The translations under genes and the position numbers were made by a program. From positions 1-25,697 of the forward strand of contig CAZNSG010000018.1 of the NCBI GenBank assembly GCA_964575715.1: 25,697 nucleotides of DNA, in the 5' to 3' direction. The DNA comes from PNAI01 sp964575715 (GTDB lineage: Bacteria; Pseudomonadota; Alphaproteobacteria; Rhizobiales; Xanthobacteraceae). Shown here one piece after another: positions 1 to 7,133 of this stretch (position 1 is its first letter; the number at the start of each line of letters is the position of its first letter). Below the pieces are notes generated by a model. The model was not told the DNA's origin and did not search any database. It saw only the letters and a program-made list of their open reading frames with translations.

Positions 1-48
1 TACGGCCGCGCCAAGGCCCGCCGCTCGTTCCAGTTTTCCAAGCGCTGA
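1..48 (+). CDS. C-terminal fragment of an unidentified gene (partial, 5' end outside window)
   Basis: The frame starting at base 1 reads 15 codons to a TGA stop at 46-48 and gives the very basic tail YGRAKARRSFQFSKR. Codon choice (GC-rich third positions) fits a real gene end. The strongly basic end could belong to a nucleic-acid-binding or ribosome-associated protein, but 15 residues are too few to name a family and I do not recognise it. The gene begins upstream of the window. Confidence 0.5.
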   Translation, partial: YGRAKARRSFQFSKR

Positions 49-504
49 TTAGAACGAGATCGTTTCGGATTTGAATGCGTGTCCCGGATGCGGTGCACCG
101 CTGTTCCGGGATCGCCACAGACTGGAACGATCCCGGGTCTGCAGCGCAGCGCTGCCTCCGGCTTTCGCCATAGCGCGTCAAAGACGCGCGTAAACGCGCT
201 TGTGGCCCGGCCGGGGTTCGTGCTGCGCCATACCCAGAACTCGTATTTCCAGTTAAACCGATCTCGCTCAAGGTGTGGAGCCTCAACGGAGGTCGATAAC
301 TCCTGTGCCGATCGGCAGCCACAATGTGGTGTTCACGCATATTGCCATTGCGTCTTGATTGCGTCGGCTGCATTCATGCCGCTTCCAAAATCGGGGCAGC
401 TATTTACCGATTGGCAAGACAATCGAGATCCGGAGTTAATTAGATATTTTACCGTGATGTGTCATCATCCCATGAGCATTTCCTCTACGTCGCGGGAGGC
501 GGGT
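49..504. other. Gene-free, repeat-rich gap of 456 bases
   Basis: A long open frame crosses this stretch from about 79 into the gene starting at 505, but its translation is low-complexity and Arg/Ser/Cys-rich without a recognisable fold, and a good ribosome binding site is found only at 494-499. I therefore treat the stretch as non-coding. It holds the palindromic repeats described at 83-206. From about 430 to 460 it becomes AT-rich, which could hold a promoter for the gene at 505, but I cannot define the hexamers. Confidence 0.5.
83..206. repeat. Cluster of palindromic repeat units (rhizobial intergenic repeat-like)
   Basis: Several inverted repeats follow one another. CCGGGATC near 106-114 pairs with GATCCCGG near 129-136. 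The perfect palindrome GCGGTGCACCGC lies near 99-110. A GCAGCG-type hairpin lies at 141-155. GCCATAGCGCGT (167-178) pairs imperfectly with the arm at 194-206. Such GC-rich hairpin clusters are common between genes in Bradyrhizobium-like genomes. This looks like one or two decayed copies; the exact family cannot be named without a genome-wide comparison. Confidence 0.45.
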
Positions 505-951
505 ATGGCAGCCCTAAAGTGGATTATTATTTTGTTCTGCGTTCCGTTCATTTTGATCGGCGGCGTGTACGCCGTCGGAACATTCGGTCTGCTTGCTTAC
601 GTCGGATCGGCCAAAACGGCGGTGTTCGCCGAACGAGACTTCCAGGTCGGCGCCGCGTATCAGCCAGGTGACCGGGAATCGCTGGTCGCGGCCTGCAAAA
701 AGAGATTCGGAAAGTATGACAACAACTCGTACGAGAAGAGGTGTGACTGCTGGGCCAATACAGCCGAACACATTACCTCGCGTTTCGATCGCATCGCCAT
801 AACGGCGTTGCTCAACGGTAGTACGCACACCGTCGTGGGCCTCGGCAAGGGTCTCGTCAAATCCGGGATTCCGGAGGAAGAGGTCAATGTGCGGACGCAG
901 AACGTCACTATTCGCTATAATCGCATTGGATTAGCCTGCTTGTATTCTTAG
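505..951 (+). CDS. Small membrane-anchored, cysteine-containing hypothetical protein
   Basis: 148 residues. The ATG at 505 is chosen because GGGAGG (494-499) sits five bases before it and because the protein then starts with a typical uncleaved anchor or signal: a Lys at residue 5 followed by about 24 hydrophobic residues. The remainder should face the periplasm. It contains an AACKKRFG segment, then a C-x-C pair (CDCWANTAEH) and a last Cys four residues from the end (CLYS), so disulfide formation after export is plausible. A longer in-frame version from 79 exists but its extra 142 residues do not look like protein. I do not recognise the family and assign no function. It is followed by a GAAGGGAG sequence and a short open frame (see 952-1304). 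Confidence 0.6.
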   Translation: MAALKWIIILFCVPFILIGGVYAVGTFGLLAYVGSAKTAVFAERDFQVGAAYQPGDRESLVAACKKRFGKYDNNSYEKRCDCWANTAEHITSRFDRIAITALLNGSTHTVVGLGKGLVKSGIPEEEVNVRTQNVTIRYNRIGLACLYS

Positions 952-1304
952 AAGGGAGACAGCGTGTATTTGCTGCTGGGGTCGCTGGCGCTCTGGCGAG
1001 CATCAATTTATTCAGTTCGAATATGGAGCCAATGAGCTGCTCCCGGTCATTATGGATATGAGCGGGTGCCGAAATCAGCCATATCTGATATTGCGCTTAA
1101 AAACCGCCGCCGGCGCCCCATTCGTTACCGTAACATTTTATTATTCTTTTCGATTTTCTCGATTGTATCCGCATAAAGTCGCGCGAGATGCATAACTCTT
1201 CGTAAAAAGATGTCTGCGATCATGGGCAGGTTGGCGGATTGGATCTCACCACCCGGCCGGCAAACGTGCGAGGCGCTCGCACGTGAAACTCAGGTCGGTA
1301 ATAT
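952..1304. other. 353-base gap with a possibly decayed small gene and an AT-rich stretch
   Basis: GAAGGGAG (951-958) precedes a GTG at 964 that opens a 23-codon hydrophobic frame closed by TGA at 1033-1035. A different frame runs open from about 950 to TAA at 1193-1195 without a good start and reads protein-like around 990-1100. Together these could be a small secreted-protein gene broken by a frameshift. Bases 1120-1210 are AT-rich and contain GTTAC-C-GTAAC (1124-1134). A promoter for the diguanylate cyclase gene at 1305 probably lies here, but I cannot fix it. Confidence 0.35.
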
Positions 1305-2477
1305 ATGTTGTTAGATGCCGCAACGCTGGTCACGGTCGCGGTCTGTATCACGGGCCTGCTGGGGATATTCCTGCTCGCCGTGTGGCTGCAGGAGCGCAGC
1401 GTGCGGGCCATGGCTTGGTGGGGCAGCGCCTATCTGATCGGCGCTTCCGCGGTGGCGTTATGGGGAATGGACAAGCCGGCTGTCCCTTACCTCGCGGAAA
1501 TGCCCAATGCGCTGTTGTTCATCGCCTGCGGAATGATTTGGAACGGCGCGCGGCTGTTTCATGGCCGCCGGGTGCTGCCCAGTGCACTGCTCGCGGGCGC
1601 ATGGCTGTGGTTCACCGCCTGCCAGTTTTCCGCTTTTGTGCAGTGGGGCAACGGGCGGATCGTGCTCTCTTCGCTGATCATCGCAAGCTATACTTTCCTG
1701 GCATCCATGGAGCTGCGCCGTGAGCGCCGCCGCTCGCTGCGCTGGATCGCGGTGGGCGCGCCGGTGCTGCACGGGTTGGTGTTTCTGTCGCCGATCGCGC
1801 TCGTCTTGCTGTGGCCGCAAGGCGCGAGCGCGGACGGCTGGTTCGCCATATTCGCGCTACAAACGCTGCTCTACGTGGTCGGCACCGCCTTCATGGTCGT
1901 TATCATGGCCAATGAGCGCACGACCGCGCAATACAAGACCGCCGCCATGACCGATCCGCTCACCGGCCTGTTCAACCGCCGCGCCTTCTTCGCGGCCGCC
2001 ACCCAAATGATCGCGCACCAGATGCGCAAGAAAAAGCCCGTGAGCGTGATTGCCTTCGATCTCGATCACTTCAAGTCGGTCAACGACCGGTTCGGCCATG
2101 GCGTCGGCGACGAAACTTTGCGGCTGTTCGCGGCCACCGCGAGCGAAAATATGCGCGCAAGCGACGTGATCGGGCGGCTGGGGGGCGAAGAGTTTGTGGC
2201 GATCCTGCCGGGCAGCTTGGCCGAGGCCGCGCTCGTAGGCGAGCGCGTGCGCGCGGCCTTCGAACGAGTGGGCGTCGAGATTTCCGGCCATCGTATCGCT
2301 GCCACCGTGAGCATCGGGGTGGCGGAAGCAGGCCCGCCGCTAGCCGAGTTTGGCGAATTGCTCGGGCGCGCCGATGCCGCGCTCTATCGTGCCAAGCATG
2401 GTGGTCGCAACCGTGTCGTCCAGGATGAGCCGTCTGCTGGCGCGGACTCACCCGCGCAGAACGCAAGCGCGGCCTAG
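1305..2477 (+). CDS. Membrane-bound diguanylate cyclase (GGDEF domain)
   Basis: 390 residues. Roughly residues 1-200 form several hydrophobic membrane segments (for example 7-28, 37-54, 66-81, 92-108, 118-135 and 176-198). The C-terminal part from about 208 is a GGDEF domain that makes cyclic di-GMP from two GTP. The domain begins with the usual DPLTGLFNRR entry, has FDLDHFKSVND for Mg/GTP binding, and carries the active-site signature GGEEF at 293-297. An RxxD motif (RASD) sits five residues before GGEEF, which is the canonical product-inhibition I-site, so feedback control is expected. No EAL domain is present. The membrane part is a sensor of unknown ligand. There is no clear Shine-Dalgarno before the ATG. 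The gene ends 22 bases from the convergent phoX. The enzymatic class is secure; the signal is unknown. Confidence 0.9.
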   Translation: MLLDAATLVTVAVCITGLLGIFLLAVWLQERSVRAMAWWGSAYLIGASAVALWGMDKPAVPYLAEMPNALLFIACGMIWNGARLFHGRRVLPSALLAGAWLWFTACQFSAFVQWGNGRIVLSSLIIASYTFLASMELRRERRRSLRWIAVGAPVLHGLVFLSPIALVLLWPQGASADGWFAIFALQTLLYVVGTAFMVVIMANERTTAQYKTAAMTDPLTGLFNRRAFFAAATQMIAHQMRKKKPVSVIAFDLDHFKSVNDRFGHGVGDETLRLFAATASENMRASDVIGRLGGEEFVAILPGSLAEAALVGERVRAAFERVGVEISGHRIAATVSIGVAEAGPPLAEFGELLGRADAALYRAKHGGRNRVVQDEPSAGADSPAQNASAA

Positions 2478-2499
2478 CTGCCAGAAGTTCCGCACAGCG

Positions 2500-4482
2500 T
2501 CATGACGCGATCCTACCGCCGCCCTTGCGGGTGATCGCCAGCACGGCCGGCCGCGGCGGGACGCCGGGCTTGAAATCTGGCCAGCGGGTGGACGGGTTTT
2601 CGAACGTTGAAGGTCCGGCCTCGGGTTTGATCCCGGTGCCTTCGCCGGGATGCTGCACCGCCACAAACAGTGTCTCGTCGTCGGGCGTGAAACACGGCCC
2701 GCACAGTTCCGCACCGACCGGCACGCGAAAGAAATGCTTGGACGTGCCGCGCAGCGGTCCTGCGGTTTCAACGCCCCAGAGACCGTCAGCGCGCCCAGTC
2801 TTGGATGCTGAATTTCCATCGGTGGCAATCCATAGCCGGCCTTGATTATCGAAGGCGAGATTGTCCGGCATGCCGAACCAGCCATTGCGGGTGGTGTCGG
2901 GAGAGAATGTCGCGCCGATCTCCGCAATTGAGGGATCGCCGAACTTGAGAAGGATGTTCCAAGTAAAACGCGCGGCGGCGTGGTCGCCGTTAGGCGGCGT
3001 CATTTCAATGATGTGGCCGAACCGGTTGTCGGCGCGCGGGTTCGCAGCGTCCTCCTGCTCGGGCGTGCGGCGCTCATTGGAAGTCAGAATCACGTAAACA
3101 TTGTTAGTCTTTGGGCTGGCTTCGACGTCTTCCGGCCGGTCCATTTTGGTGGCGCCGAGCAGGTCTGCGGCACGGCGTGTTTCGATGAGGACATCGGCCT
3201 GGCTATGAAAATCGTTGGCGGAGGTAAGAGGACCTTCGCTGTAGACCAGAGGCAGCCAATCGACGCTGCCGTCCGCATTATAGCGTGCGACCGAGAGCGT
3301 GCCGCGATCGAGCAGCTCGCGGTTTGCGCGCCGATTTGTGCTGTTGATCCTATCGCGGGTGACGAAACGGTAGACGTACTCAAAGCGCTCGTCGTCGCCG
3401 GTATAAATCACGTAGCGGCCGTCCCGATTGACGATGCCGGCAGCGCCTTCGTGCTTGATGCGCCCGAGCGCGGTGTGTTTCTTGGGTGTCGAGGTTGGAT
3501 CGAATGGGTCGATCTCCACGACCCAGCCGAAGCGGTTTGTTTCGTTTGGTTCCTTGGAAACATCGAATCGGTCGTGCCATTTGCCCCAGGCAAAGTGATT
3601 GCCCGGCACGCCATAACGCTTGTGGTTGCGCGTCTCGGGATGGGCGTCGGGAAAATTTCCCCAAAAATAGCCGTGAAAATTTTCCTCGCAGGTCAGCCAT
3701 GTGCCCCAAGGCGTTGTTCCCCCGGCGCAGTTGTTGAGCATGCCGAGCACCCGGCGTCCGCTTGGATCCACTACGGTGCGCAGGCGGGTGTGGCCGGCGG
3801 CGGATCCGGTGATCTCCATGGGCGTATTGGCGTCGATGCGGCGGGCATATTTCGAACCGCGCACGAGGCGCCATTTGCCGCGCTCGCGCACGATCTCGAG
3901 TATCGTTCCGCCATGCGCCGCCATCTCGATTTCGACTAGCGTCTTGGTCATGCCGGCAAAGGCCACATCCCTGCGATCCTGCCGTCCAAGATCGGGAAAC
4001 ATCAGCTCTTCGTTGGTGTATTCGTGATTGACGACCAGCAATCCATGCCGGGAAGGATTTGCGGCGCCGGGCATCGGGAAGTAACCGAGATAGTCGTTGT
4101 TGTAGCCGAACTGGAGCCTCTGAGCGGCGGCGCTCTGCTTGAGCGGATGGAAGGCTGGAGCACCCGGCAACACCGGATCGCCCCAACGGATCAGCACGTC
4201 GGCATCGTAGCCCTCGGCGACGTGGTGGTTGCGGTCGACGCCAGCCTCGATTTCTTGAAACTTGAAGCGCAAGGTGATTTCGGCCCGCGCCTGTTCGGCC
4301 GCGAGGATCGCTAGGGGGCTGACGGAAGCCGCAATCGCCGCCACACCAAGTCCGCCTTTGAGGAATTCGCGACGGCCGAAACGGGCGGTAATAATGTCGC
4401 CGATGGTCGCGTTGGCCGTCGGGTTGCGGCCGACATTCTCGGATTCTTCATAGATTTGTGCGCGGGTGAGTTGGGTTGGCAC
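2500..4482 (-). CDS. phoX: PhoX-family (DUF839) Tat-exported alkaline phosphatase
   Basis: 660 residues, within the usual PhoX length. The N-terminus holds a twin-arginine signal, FGRREFLKG at 35-43, followed by a hydrophobic stretch to about 63, so export is folded through Tat to the periplasm. PhoX enzymes release phosphate from organic monoesters using Fe(III) and calcium. Family motifs are present: NHEYTNEEL (about 152-160) and CEEN (about 265-268), the Cys being the known iron-bridging ligand region of PhoX. The start is GTG at 4482 (minus strand) with a GGGGGA sequence five bases upstream. A Pho-box candidate at 4529-4546 suggests PhoB control under phosphate limitation. Some DUF839 members are not proven phosphatases, so the substrate is inferred. 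The gene is transcribed convergently with the diguanylate cyclase; no terminator is visible between them. Confidence 0.87.
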   Translation of the reverse strand: MPTQLTRAQIYEESENVGRNPTANATIGDIITARFGRREFLKGGLGVAAIAASVSPLAILAAEQARAEITLRFKFQEIEAGVDRNHHVAEGYDADVLIRWGDPVLPGAPAFHPLKQSAAAQRLQFGYNNDYLGYFPMPGAANPSRHGLLVVNHEYTNEELMFPDLGRQDRRDVAFAGMTKTLVEIEMAAHGGTILEIVRERGKWRLVRGSKYARRIDANTPMEITGSAAGHTRLRTVVDPSGRRVLGMLNNCAGGTTPWGTWLTCEENFHGYFWGNFPDAHPETRNHKRYGVPGNHFAWGKWHDRFDVSKEPNETNRFGWVVEIDPFDPTSTPKKHTALGRIKHEGAAGIVNRDGRYVIYTGDDERFEYVYRFVTRDRINSTNRRANRELLDRGTLSVARYNADGSVDWLPLVYSEGPLTSANDFHSQADVLIETRRAADLLGATKMDRPEDVEASPKTNNVYVILTSNERRTPEQEDAANPRADNRFGHIIEMTPPNGDHAAARFTWNILLKFGDPSIAEIGATFSPDTTRNGWFGMPDNLAFDNQGRLWIATDGNSASKTGRADGLWGVETAGPLRGTSKHFFRVPVGAELCGPCFTPDDETLFVAVQHPGEGTGIKPEAGPSTFENPSTRWPDFKPGVPPRPAVLAITRKGGGRIAS

Positions 4483-4528
4483 GGGATTCCCCCAAGCGTT
4501 CGATCAATATGCCCGCTCGTTCCGGCAA

Positions 4529-4546
4529 ATAACAGCCGAATGACCG
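4529..4546 (-). promoter_or_regulatory. Candidate Pho box (PhoB site) for phoX
   Basis: On the minus strand this reads CGGTCAT-TCGG-CTGTTAT. The classical PhoB box is CTGTCAT-N4-CTGTCAT; each half matches 6 of 7 with the exact 4-base spacer. It lies 46-63 bases upstream of the phoX start and points the right way. A CATATT about 17 bases further downstream might be a -10 element, though that spacing is longer than usual. The function is inferred from the motif and its position. Confidence 0.6.
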
Positions 4547-4584
4547 CAACGTTGTGTTTACCCGATCGTATCTATCATTCGATC

Positions 4585-4845
4585 ATGAGGTGGGCGCGCA
4601 CGAAGATAGACCCGCAGACCGAGATCTTGGCGCTCCAAGCATCGGCGCTGGAAGACAATGCCTCTCGCGCTGGCTTTGCGCTGGCGTGTACCTATGCAAA
4701 TTCCAGTGAATACGAAGCTGAGCTGATCGCCACACGGCGCAGGGCAGGCGTGTATGGGCCAAAACGCGGGCCATGGATTGGCCGAATCGCGGCGATTGTG
4801 ACCAGTTTGCTCATCTTCGTTGCACTCATCTTGCTGAAAAGCTGA
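4585..4845 (+). CDS. Small tail-anchored hypothetical membrane protein
   Basis: 86 residues from ATG 4585. The N-terminal two thirds are soluble and helical-looking (many Ala, Glu, Arg). Residues about 64-84 form one hydrophobic segment ending in LILLKS, so the protein is probably anchored by its C-terminus with the bulk in the cytoplasm. Starts further upstream at 4540 or 4456 are possible in the same frame, but they would run through the Pho-box candidate of the divergent phoX, so I prefer 4585 even though its ribosome binding site is weak. I do not recognise the family. It stands alone, divergent from phoX and convergent with glnA. Confidence 0.5.
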   Translation: MRWARTKIDPQTEILALQASALEDNASRAGFALACTYANSSEYEAELIATRRRAGVYGPKRGPWIGRIAAIVTSLLIFVALILLKS

Positions 4846-4998
4846 ATACACCAGCCTAACGACCGTGAAGCTCTTGCCGGGCCGCGATGATCCGGCGTTA
4901 ACTGCGCGCCCGGTGGATGCACGGCAGCGCCATCGACATGGACGGCGGACAGGTCGCGCCGCCGCGCATGTCGGCGGACGATTGAATGCAACGCTAAG

Positions 4999-5025
4999 AA
5001 AAAAAGGGCGCTCCGAAGAGCGCCC
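4999..5025 (-). terminator. Intrinsic terminator of the glnB-glnA transcript
   Basis: On the minus strand GGGCGCTC-TTCG-GAGCGCCC forms a perfect 8-bp stem with a stable UUCG tetraloop closed by C-G, followed directly by seven T. It begins 46 bases after the glnA stop. This is the clearest rho-independent terminator in the window. Confidence 0.93.
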
Positions 5026-5071
5026 CCTGGAGGTCATCGCGGATCGCGATGATGAAGATGGAGATTGTGCC

Positions 5072-6481
5072 TCACGCCGAGTAATACATTTCGAACTCGA
5101 CCGGGTGCGGGGTGTGCTCGAAGCGGATCACTTCGGCCATCTTCAGTTCCATATAGCTGTCGATGAAGTCGTCGTCGAACACGCCGCCAGCTTTGAGAAA
5201 CGCGCGGTCCTTATCGAGGTAGCCGAGCGCCTCACGCAAGCTGCCGCACACGGTCGGGATTTTACCGAGCTCCTTCGGCGGCAGATCGTAGAGGTCCTTG
5301 TCGGTCGCCGGGCCGGGATCGATCTTGTTTTTGATGCCGTCAAGGCCAGCCATCAGCATGGCGGCGAAGCCGAGATAGGGATTGCACAGTGGATCGGGAT
5401 AGCGCACCTCGACGCGCTTGCCATTGGGAGAAGAGGCCAATGGAATGCGGCAGCCGGCCGAGCGGTTGCGCACCGAATAGGCGAGCAGCACCGGCGCCTC
5501 GAAGCCCGGCACCAGCCGCTTGTAGGAGTTGGTCGTTGGATTGGTGAAGGCATTGATCGCGCGTGCGTGTTTCAAGATGCCGCCGATGTAGTGTAATGCC
5601 ATGTCGGAAAGATCAGCGTATTTGTTGCCGGCAAACAGCGGCTTGCCCCCCTTCCAGATCGACTGGTGGCAGTGCATGCCGGAGCCGTTGTCGCCGTAGA
5701 TTGGCTTCGGCATGAAGGTCGCGGTCTTGCCGTAAATGTGGGCGACCTGCTGGATGCAGTACTTGTAGATTTGCATCTGATCGGCCATGCGCACCATGGG
5801 CGCGAACTTGAGCCCGAGTTCGTGTTGGGCCGAGCCAACCTCGTGGTGGTGCTTCTCGACCTTGCAGCCCATGCGCGCCATGGCGGCGAGCATCTCCGAG
5901 CGCATGTCCTGCGCGGTGTCTAGCGGCGGCACTGGGAAGTAGCCCTTCTTGAATCCGATGTGGTGGCCGAGATTGCCGCCCTCATAGACAGTGTCGGTGT
6001 TGGTTGGCAGCTCAATCGAATCCAACCGGAAACCGGTGTTGTAGGGCTGGGCGGCGTACCTCACGTCGTCGAAAATGAAGAACTCTGCTTCGGGCCCGAA
6101 GAACACAGTGTCGCCGACGCCCATGGACTTGACCGTGGCCGCTGCCTTCTTTGCGATCGAGCGCGGATCACGGTTGTAGGGCTCGCCGGTCAGCGGTTCG
6201 AGCGTGTCGCAGACCAGGACCAACGTGGTTTCGGCAAAGAATGGATCAATGCAGGCACTCTCCGGATCGGGCATCAGCTGCATGTCGGACTCGTGGATCG
6301 CCTTCCAGCCGGCGATCGAGGAGCCGTCGAACATGACGCCTTCGGCGAACGTGTCTTCTTCGATCATGGTGACGTCGAAGGTGACGTGCTGCCATTTTCC
6401 ACGCGGATCCGTGAAGCGGAAATCGACGTATTTCACGTCGTTGTCCTTGATCATCTTGAGCACATTTTTAGCGGTCGTCAT
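5072..6481 (-). CDS. glnA: Glutamine synthetase type I
   Basis: 469 residues, the usual GSI length. It joins ammonia to glutamate with ATP in the cytoplasm and forms a dodecamer. Visible family features are the N-terminal beta-grasp region (KYVDFRFTDPRGKWQH), the MFDGSS segment, the NGSGMHCHQS active-site motif, the NRSAGCRIP arginine loop, and the adenylylation site LYDLPP with Tyr398, matching Tyr397 of the enterobacterial enzyme. This marks it as the adenylylation-controlled (GlnE-regulated) class. An AAGGGA sequence precedes the ATG. It lies 56 bases after glnB on the same strand and should be co-transcribed from the sigma-54 promoter upstream of glnB, with possibly a second promoter in the gap. 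It ends at the strong terminator 4999-5025. Confidence 0.97.
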   Translation of the reverse strand: MTTAKNVLKMIKDNDVKYVDFRFTDPRGKWQHVTFDVTMIEEDTFAEGVMFDGSSIAGWKAIHESDMQLMPDPESACIDPFFAETTLVLVCDTLEPLTGEPYNRDPRSIAKKAAATVKSMGVGDTVFFGPEAEFFIFDDVRYAAQPYNTGFRLDSIELPTNTDTVYEGGNLGHHIGFKKGYFPVPPLDTAQDMRSEMLAAMARMGCKVEKHHHEVGSAQHELGLKFAPMVRMADQMQIYKYCIQQVAHIYGKTATFMPKPIYGDNGSGMHCHQSIWKGGKPLFAGNKYADLSDMALHYIGGILKHARAINAFTNPTTNSYKRLVPGFEAPVLLAYSVRNRSAGCRIPLASSPNGKRVEVRYPDPLCNPYLGFAAMLMAGLDGIKNKIDPGPATDKDLYDLPPKELGKIPTVCGSLREALGYLDKDRAFLKAGGVFDDDFIDSYMELKMAEVIRFEHTPHPVEFEMYYSA

Positions 6482-6537
6482 GGACTAACTTCCCTTTCGT
6501 GGGGCATGAACTGCAAAGCGCTGATGGAGCGTCAACG

Positions 6538-6876
6538 TCAGATGGCGTCCAATCCGGATTCCCCCGTTCTAATCCGGATGGCTTCTTCTATGTTCGAGAC
6601 GAAGATTTTTCCGTCGCCGATGCGCCCGGTCTGGGCGGCGCGGCGGATCGCCTCGACGGCTTTTTCAACCATATCGTCACCAAGCACAATCTCGATCTTC
6701 ACCTTCGGGAGAAAATCAACGACGTACTCGGCACCGCGATAGAGTTCAGTGTGGCCTTTTTGCCGGCCGAAGCCCTTGGCCTCGGTGACGGTGATGCCTT
6801 GTAGACCTAACTCCTGCAATGCCTCCTTCACCTCGTCGAGTTTGAATGGCTTGATGATCGCCTCGATCTTTTTCAT
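6538..6876 (-). CDS. glnB: Nitrogen regulatory protein P-II
   Basis: 112 residues, the standard PII size. It forms a trimer that senses 2-oxoglutarate and ATP/ADP, and passes nitrogen status to glutamine synthetase adenylylation and NtrB/NtrC. The start MKKIEAIIKPFKLDEVK and the T-loop with YRGAEY, whose Tyr51 is the uridylylation site, are intact. The later KIFVSNIEEAIRIRTGE part matches the PII C-terminal signature. The pairing with glnA directly downstream identifies it as glnB rather than glnK, which normally sits next to amtB. A GGGAG sequence lies about 12 bases upstream of the ATG. Transcription probably starts near 6922 from the sigma-54 element at 6933-6948. Confidence 0.96.
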   Translation of the reverse strand: MKKIEAIIKPFKLDEVKEALQELGLQGITVTEAKGFGRQKGHTELYRGAEYVVDFLPKVKIEIVLGDDMVEKAVEAIRRAAQTGRIGDGKIFVSNIEEAIRIRTGESGLDAI

Positions 6877-6932
6877 TGCATGCGCTCTCCCGGGCTGCCT
6901 GGAAGTATTTTTGGCAACCTCGGCCTCCCGCT

Positions 6933-6948
6933 AGCAGGGGGCGTGCCA
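6933..6948 (-). promoter_or_regulatory. Sigma-54 (RpoN) promoter of glnB-glnA
   Basis: Minus strand TGGCACG-CCCC-CTGCT. Compared with the consensus TGGCACR-N4-TTGCW it differs at one base, and the invariant GG and GC are correctly spaced. A start site near 6922 would give a leader of about 45 bases before glnB. An NtrC-activated promoter is known for glnBA in rhizobia; I did not find a convincing NtrC operator in the gap up to 7080. Confidence 0.8.
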
Positions 6949-7133
6949 AGGTAAGACGGCATCAGATGATCAATATTTTCAGTTCATTAGCTTGATCCTG
7001 GGTGGGTTGGATGCGGAGGGGCACCGGTCCCACGCCTAGTTTTTGAGCACAGTGCATAACACACAGTCATAACACTGTCGCGTTGTCGGCAATTACCGCT
7101 GCCGATACTGTTCACAGGCGTGATTCACAAACC

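Noticed and set aside
79..504. N-terminal extension giving a 290-residue protein
   Set aside because: The extension covers palindromic repeats and has no protein-like character, and the ribosome binding site points to 505.
1279..1290. CACGTGAAAC half of a parS motif upstream of the diguanylate cyclase gene
   Set aside because: Only the right half matches; overall 11 of 16 bases, which is expected by chance around a CACGTG core.
2980..3939. 319-codon open frame on the plus strand across phoX
   Set aside because: It lies wholly antisense to phoX, whose Tat signal and motifs are clear; long shadow frames are common in GC-rich DNA.
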